Below are positions 59,654-64,000 of a stretch of DNA of 64,000 nucleotides, piece after piece. The stretch is from Pyxidicoccus trucidator (GTDB lineage Bacteria; Myxococcota; Myxococcia; Myxococcales; Myxococcaceae). The notes beneath the pieces are model-generated. The model made no database searches, was not told where the DNA came from, and saw nothing but the letters and a program-made list of their open reading frames with translations. The translations under genes were made by a program, and so were the position numbers. The DNA lies in NCBI RefSeq assembly GCF_010894435.1, contig NZ_JAAIXZ010000016.1:124001-188000 (forward strand), in the 5' to 3' direction. Every line of letters starts with the position of its first letter. Position 1 is the stretch's first letter.

Positions 59654-61633
59654 TCAGGTCGGAGACGACGGCTCCGATGCCGGGATGGTGGCGCGCTCCT
59701 TCGCCTCCCGGGGCGCGGGGCCGGCGATGACCGCGGGGGCGCGGCCCTCGCTCCGGGCCGCGCGGGCGTTCTCGATGTTGACGATGGCCTGGATGAGCCC
59801 CGCATGGCTGAAGGCCTGCGGCACGTTGCCCAGGGACTCGTGATTCACGGGGTCTATCTCCTCGGCGAGCAGGCCCAGGTCATTCACGTACTCCAGCACC
59901 TGCCCGAGCCGCTCTTCGGCCCGCTCCACGTCGCCACGGACCGCGAAGCACGTGGTCAGCCAGAGCGTGCAGAAGGCGAAGGTCCCCTCCTCGCCAGGCA
60001 GCCCGTCCTTGCGGTCGATGTAGCGGTAGACGTGGCCGTCGCGCGTCAGCTCCTTGTCGATGCGCTCCACCGTCGCCGCCACGCGTGGGTCGTCCGGGGG
60101 CAGGAAGCCGGAGAGGAGCACCTGGAGGCCCGTGGCATCCAGCGCCTTCTGGCCGAAGGTCTGCACGAAGGCGCCGGTGTCCGGGTCCACACCCTGCGTC
60201 TCGATGGCCTGCCGCACCTCGTCCCGCGCGCGCCGCCAGCCATCGAGGTCCGGGTTCAGCTCGGGGAGGGGCTCGAAGAGGGTGATGGCGCGGTCCAGCG
60301 CCACCCACGCCATCAGCTTGGAGAACACGAAGTGCTGCCGGCCGCCGCGCGTCTCCCAGATGCCGTCGTCGGGCTCCTTCCACCGGCTCGCCGCCGTGTC
60401 CGCGACCTGCCGGATGAAGTCCATCCAGAAGCGGGTGGCGGGGTCCGCCATCAGCTTCTCGTAGTTGATGCCCAGGTTGTGGATGAGGCCGTACATCACC
60501 CCGATGAGCTCGCCGTAGGTGTCCATCTGGAGCTGGTCGAACGCGCCGTTGCCGGTGCGCACCGGTCGGCTGCCCCGGTACCCGTCCAGGAACGTCAGGT
60601 CCGTCTCCTGGAGGAAGCGCTCGCCGCCGATGCCGTAGAGAATCTGCAGCTCGTCCGTGCGGCCCGCCGTGGTGGTGAGGAGGAAGCGGGCGAACTGGCG
60701 CGCCTCCTGCCGGTAGCCGAACATGCCCAGCGCCGCGATGAGCACCGAGGAGTCCCGCAGCCAGCTGAACCGGTAGTCCCAGTTGCGCACGCCGCCCACC
60801 TCCTCGGGCAGGGACGTGGTGGCCGCGGCGATGATGGCGCCCGTGTCCGCGTAGGTGAGCCCCTTGAGGACGAGGAGGCTGCGCACCACCAGGTCGCGGT
60901 GGGGCCCCTCATACGTGCACCGGCCCGCCCAGGAGCGCCACCAGGACTCCGTGCGCTCCACGCGCGTGCGCAGGTCCGCCGACTCCAGCCGCGCCGGCTT
61001 CATCTGGTGCGGGCGCGCCCACTGGAGGGCAATCTCGCGCGTGTCGCCGGCCCGCAGCACCTCGCGGGCGTCGCAGCCGCCCTTCGCGTCGGAGGTGATG
61101 CGGCCGAGGTTGCACTGCAGGAGCAGCGAGTCCGCGCCTCCGAACACGACGGCCAGGTCATCCGCGATGGGATGGAGGTAGGGCGTGGTGCGGCCGAAGT
61201 CGAAGCGCGGGGAGAAGGTGACGGCCACCTCCACCTCACCCTTCTCGCACCGGACCAGGCGGATGAGGAGGTGCCGGGGCTGGGTGATGGCGAGCTTCCC
61301 GGACTCGCGCTCGTCCTCCCAGCACGGAAGGCAGTCCGTGACGGTGATGACGCCCGTGTCGGTGGTGAAGCGCGTCTCCAGGACATTCGTATCCGGCAGG
61401 TAGCGCCGGGTGATGGTGGAGGGGGCTACGGGGGCGACGCGGAAGAAGCCTCCCTTCTCGCGGTCCAGCATGCAGGCGAAGACGGGGTTGTTGTCGAAGC
61501 GATGGAAGCACATCCATTCCAGCGTCCCATCGCGGGCAACCATGCCCAGCGAGTGGCAGTCGCTGAGGAACGCGTAGTCGGAGATGGGAGGATAGGGAGT
61601 CTCAGCGGGGCGTACTCTGGTTTTGGAGTCCAT
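59654..61633 (-). CDS. GH15 glucoamylase/trehalase-family protein
   Basis: 659 residues from the ATG at 61633; ATGs at 61642 and 61651 are in frame and no start has a good RBS, so the start is unsure. The N-terminal beta domain (about 15-270) opens with the family block PPISDYAFLSDCHSLGMVAR and WMCFHRFDNNPVFACMLD. The (alpha/alpha)6 catalytic barrel (about 280-630) has VRNWDYRFSWLRDSSVLIAA, FQLQMDTYGE-like QLQMDTYGELI and EEIDPVNHESLGNVPQAFSH, which carry the acidic catalytic residues of GH15. No signal peptide, so cytoplasmic. Members hydrolyse alpha-glucosides including trehalose. The gene lies near a ROK kinase. Confidence 0.92.
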   Translation of the reverse strand: MDSKTRVRPAETPYPPISDYAFLSDCHSLGMVARDGTLEWMCFHRFDNNPVFACMLDREKGGFFRVAPVAPSTITRRYLPDTNVLETRFTTDTGVITVTDCLPCWEDERESGKLAITQPRHLLIRLVRCEKGEVEVAVTFSPRFDFGRTTPYLHPIADDLAVVFGGADSLLLQCNLGRITSDAKGGCDAREVLRAGDTREIALQWARPHQMKPARLESADLRTRVERTESWWRSWAGRCTYEGPHRDLVVRSLLVLKGLTYADTGAIIAAATTSLPEEVGGVRNWDYRFSWLRDSSVLIAALGMFGYRQEARQFARFLLTTTAGRTDELQILYGIGGERFLQETDLTFLDGYRGSRPVRTGNGAFDQLQMDTYGELIGVMYGLIHNLGINYEKLMADPATRFWMDFIRQVADTAASRWKEPDDGIWETRGGRQHFVFSKLMAWVALDRAITLFEPLPELNPDLDGWRRARDEVRQAIETQGVDPDTGAFVQTFGQKALDATGLQVLLSGFLPPDDPRVAATVERIDKELTRDGHVYRYIDRKDGLPGEEGTFAFCTLWLTTCFAVRGDVERAEERLGQVLEYVNDLGLLAEEIDPVNHESLGNVPQAFSHAGLIQAIVNIENARAARSEGRAPAVIAGPAPREAKERATIPASEPSSPT

Positions 61634-61698
61634 GCGCCACATGCTGTGCATGTGCGTGAAGCGATTGAATAACCCTGGGAGCGATGGCGTGGTCGTGC

Positions 61699-61788
61699 GC
61701 CTGCCCGTGGCAGGCCGTGCTCACCGGCGTAGGACGAGAGCACGGGGCGGCGATGGACGCCCCGCGCGCCGCGCGAGTGGCGGCGCGC
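61699..61788. repeat. Three hairpins in tandem between the ROK and GH15 genes
   Basis: Perfect inverted repeats: GCCTGCC/GGCAGGC (61699-61715), CGGGGCG/CGCCCCG (61743-61764), GCGCGCCGC/GCGGCGCGC (61764-61788). They sit downstream of the ROK gene (minus) and upstream of GH15. Confidence 0.5.
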
Positions 61789-61874
61789 CAGCACGTGGAC
61801 GGCCGGGCCCGGAGCAAGGCGGACCGCGTCTTCCCGTGGCTGCTGGCGCTGCCAGGCCTGAGGCGGGTGGGCGT

Positions 61875-63320
61875 TCAAGCCGGTGCGGGCGCCTTCGGCC
61901 TCGCGGGCAGGCTGGCCGCGGCAATCGCCTGCCCGTGGCGCTTGTCCTTCTCGCTCGGCATCCGCAGGTCCACGCGGGCGGCGAGCTCGGGGAACTCGAC
62001 GCGCAGCACCTCCCGCGCCGTGTCGAGCATGATTGCGCCGCCCCGTCCGGACGTGACCCGCCCGAGGACGAGCACGTGACGGAAGTCATAGACACTCGCG
62101 AGGTGGCCCAGCGCATAGCCCAGATAGGCGCCGAGCGTGAGGTACACGTCCACGGCCCGCTCATCGCCCTTCAGCATCAACTCCTGCAACTGCCTCAGCC
62201 GCGCTGGGAGCGGCAGCTCGCCGGGGACGGTGATGCCGGCCGGTCCGAGCAGCCTCCCCACGGCCTGCTGCGAGAGGTACTGCACGCAGCAGCCCTCGTC
62301 GCCCGACCACTCGTCGCGCGGGGCACCGGCGCGGTAGTCCATGGGGATGAAGGCAATCTCGTTGAGCCAGGGGGTGACGCACTTCTCACCGGTGACGTAG
62401 CCGCCCGCGGTGCTGGTGCCGAGCGCGATTCCCAGCACGCCACCACCGTCGTCGATGGACATGGAGCCGAGCAGCGCGGCGACGTCCCCGTCGTTGACCA
62501 CGTCGAACGGGACGTCGTTCCAGGCGTGGCGGAGGTCGAGGAAGATGTTCCTCACCCGCTGCTCGAAGAGCTCGGGCGGGATGCCGCGGAACAGCGAGGA
62601 GAAGCGGACCTGGTTGTCGACGTAAACGCCCGCGGCGCTGCCGCCGATGGCGTCAACCCGAGGGAGGTGCTGCGCCGCGCGGCGCAGCGAGTCCATGATG
62701 CCGTCCCAGTGATACCGGGGGTCCGGCTGGTGGTACGGGTCCCACTCCACCTCCTCGCTCCAGACCACGTGGCCGTCGATGATGGCGGCCACCTTGCGGT
62801 CGCTACCTCCCAGGTCGAAGCCGATGCGGCAGCCGTCGAGGTGGCCGCCCAGCGAGGTGCTGCCCGAGCGCGCCGGCGGCAACTCGCGTGCCGCCACCAC
62901 TTCGATGGGATGACCGTAGACGCTCTCGCCGACGATGCGCGAGTCGAAGCGACCCGTCGGACTCTCTCGGAAGTGCGCGCGAAGTTCCGCGACCAGTGGA
63001 GCGGGCGCGTCGAGGTGGATGCGATAGCCGCCGCGCGCCCAGAGTGAGAGCTTGACCAGTCGCTCGAGCATCCTGAAGTTCGCGGTGGCGAGGGCATCGC
63101 CCGCCGGGAGCAGGTCCGCCGAGAAGCGTGAAACCGCGCCGTCCTTCTGCTCGAGGGCGAAGCGCACCTGCACCGGATGCCCGGTCTCTCTCGCGCGCTG
63201 CTGATAGGCACGCCAGGCGAGCGCGGCCGGGCGAAAGAGCGGATCGAGCACCGGCACGACCTTTGGCGCCAGGAGCGCCGAGTTCCAGTGGGCATCCACA
63301 ATCGCGGGGGGTGGGAGCAT
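61875..63320 (-). CDS. ROK-family sugar kinase
   Basis: 481 residues. I chose the ATG at 63320 (MLPPPAIVDAHW). A non-ROK N-terminal domain of ~165 residues precedes the kinase, so the protein is much longer than the usual ~320. The ROK part starts at about 168 with IGFDLGGSDRKVAAIIDGHV (phosphate loop); VNDGDVAALLGS and LGIALGTSTAGGYVTG follow, the last being ATP-site-like. The usual Cys-rich zinc motif GxCGCGxxGC(L/H)E is replaced by DEWSGDEGCCVQYLS. It probably phosphorylates glucose or a related sugar in the cytoplasm, feeding aldolase and phosphoketolase (inference). Near GH15, with hairpins between. Confidence 0.82.
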   Translation of the reverse strand: MLPPPAIVDAHWNSALLAPKVVPVLDPLFRPAALAWRAYQQRARETGHPVQVRFALEQKDGAVSRFSADLLPAGDALATANFRMLERLVKLSLWARGGYRIHLDAPAPLVAELRAHFRESPTGRFDSRIVGESVYGHPIEVVAARELPPARSGSTSLGGHLDGCRIGFDLGGSDRKVAAIIDGHVVWSEEVEWDPYHQPDPRYHWDGIMDSLRRAAQHLPRVDAIGGSAAGVYVDNQVRFSSLFRGIPPELFEQRVRNIFLDLRHAWNDVPFDVVNDGDVAALLGSMSIDDGGGVLGIALGTSTAGGYVTGEKCVTPWLNEIAFIPMDYRAGAPRDEWSGDEGCCVQYLSQQAVGRLLGPAGITVPGELPLPARLRQLQELMLKGDERAVDVYLTLGAYLGYALGHLASVYDFRHVLVLGRVTSGRGGAIMLDTAREVLRVEFPELAARVDLRMPSEKDKRHGQAIAAASLPARPKAPAPA

Positions 63321-63520
63321 GCCCCAAAGGTGGGGACCGCTGTCCGCCGGTTCAAGCTCGTGCGCGCACTGCCGGCCCTGCGAGCGGAGGCAAGAAGGCT
63401 GCTTTCCCTCGGACTTCCGGCAGGGGCCGCCGGGCGGGCGGGACTCGGCACCCTTCCGTGCCGAGCGCATTGTCAGAAGGCCGACGCCGCGCGCCTCGGC
63501 GCAAACCCAAGGAGACGCCC
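63321..63520. other. 200-bp divergent intergenic region
   Basis: Separates the ROK gene (minus) from the DUF4136 lipoprotein (plus). No gene seen; both promoters must be here. Confidence 0.4.
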
Positions 63521-64000
63521 ATGCGGCTGCCGCTTCGTATCGCTCCGTTCCTGCTGGGCCTGATGCTCGCCGCCTGCGCGGGCATCGAGGTCAACACCCA
63601 CTACGACCCCAAGGCCGTGCCGCAGCTCGAGAGCTTCCGCACCTACGCCTGGCTGCCGCAGCCGGAGGGCAAGGACCCGCGCGTCTACAACGACATCATC
63701 GACTCCTACATCCGGCAGGCAGTGGACCAGGAGCTGCAGGGACGCGGCTACCAGCAGGTGGACGCGAACGCCAATCCGGACTTCCGCATCGGGTGGCAGG
63801 GCGCCATCGACTCGAAGGTGGACGTGAACACGGTGAACTCCTACTACGGCTACGGCTGGGACCCGATGTGGAACCCCTACTATGGGGGGGGCTACGGGTA
63901 CGGGGCGCCGTCCACCTACGTGCACGAGTACGAAGAGGGCACCATCATCCTCGACATGGTGGCCGCGAAGGAGAACAAGCTCGTCTGGCGCGGCACGGCC
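63521..64000 (+). CDS. DUF4136-type lipoprotein (3' end cut by window)
   Basis: 160 residues visible, no stop before the window ends. Start ATG with AAGGAG 6 bases upstream. Lipoprotein signal LLGLMLAAC with lipobox LAAC (Cys-19). The mature part starts VNTHYDPKAVPQLESFRTYA, then WLPQPEG, as in DUF4136 proteins, and later has DQELQGRGYQQVDANANPDF and a Tyr/Gly-rich insert (YYGYGWDP..YYGGGYGYG). The final visible part is EGTIILDMVAAKENKLVWRG, again DUF4136-like. Small outer-membrane lipoprotein of unknown function. Confidence 0.88.
   Translation, partial: MRLPLRIAPFLLGLMLAACAGIEVNTHYDPKAVPQLESFRTYAWLPQPEGKDPRVYNDIIDSYIRQAVDQELQGRGYQQVDANANPDFRIGWQGAIDSKVDVNTVNSYYGYGWDPMWNPYYGGGYGYGAPSTYVHEYEEGTIILDMVAAKENKLVWRGTA

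Noticed and set aside
1-64000. tRNA, rRNA, insertion sequences or prophage genes
   Set aside because: I looked for tRNA-like cloverleaf ends, transposase DDE motifs and integrases and found none that I could support.

Overview
This GC-rich window reads as a stretch of a large myxobacterial (Myxococcota; Myxococcus/Corallococcus/Pyxidicoccus-like) chromosome. That assignment is an inference. It rests on the strong G/C third-position bias, the many secreted lipoproteins of no known function, an M57-type HEIGH metalloprotease, RCC1-repeat lipoproteins, a carboxypeptidase-regulatory/Oar-like fragment and GTG/TTG starts. I see no rRNA, tRNA, CRISPR array, insertion sequence or prophage. Genes are densely packed, with many 1-10 bp overlaps. 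Several convergent junctions or gene ends carry long perfect GC hairpins that lack a clear U-tract.

Layout. 0-2.5 kb: the end of a Tad-pilus-like (TadE/TadG) operon. 2.6-8.3 kb (minus): a Cys-rich lipoprotein, a coupled RCC1-repeat lipoprotein + di-haem c-type oxidoreductase pair, and an exported type II haloacid dehalogenase-like protein. 8.5-19 kb: a nitrogen/amino-acid block. On plus are aspartate ammonia-lyase, a DUF2254 membrane protein, a glutaminase-STAS-cNMP-like fusion and an SLC13-type anion transporter. On minus, converging on it, are an asparaginase, an AbgT transporter and a DUF481 outer-membrane protein. 19-21.5 kb: DUF308 and membrane alpha/beta-hydrolase genes. 21.9-29.7 kb: an operon of a YdbH/AsmA-like protein, a YdbL-like DUF1318 lipoprotein and a large beta-propeller/TPR protein. 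29.8-38.3 kb: M57 protease, SRPBCC/ArsR pair, truncated CarboxypepD/TonB-receptor protein, OmpR-type two-component system, a 59-residue-repeat protein with a possible TNF/C1q-like tail, and a divergent MFS/LysR pair. 38.3-39.3 kb: a small lipoprotein flanked by two orphan gene 3' ends that still carry hairpins. 39.4-44 kb: a Hint-domain lipoprotein, a small Cys-rich exported protein and a NERD-nuclease/UvrD-like helicase. 44-50.6 kb (minus): a four-gene RbbA/YhiH-type ABC export system with periplasmic adaptor and NodT outer-membrane factor. 50.8-63.3 kb: energy and carbohydrate genes (PPK2, a tandem HAD protein, class I FBP aldolase, phosphoketolase, acetate kinase, GH15 glucoamylase/trehalase, ROK sugar kinase) with an exported DUF2092 pair in between. 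63.5-64 kb: a DUF4136 lipoprotein cut by the window end.

How the genes work together (inference). The 8.5-19 kb block could take up and deaminate Asp, Asn and Gln, releasing ammonia and C4/C5 acids with matching transporters. The 53-58 kb block could run a phosphoketolase ('bifid'-type) shunt giving acetyl-phosphate and then ATP plus acetate. Neighbouring PPK2, GH15 and ROK could supply nucleotide phosphorylation and glucose phosphates. The least ordinary observations are the tandem HAD protein whose second domain has lost its catalytic Asp, the YdbH-YdbL-propeller/TPR operon, the Hint lipoprotein, the repeat + TNF-like protein, and the two gene remnants that kept their terminators.
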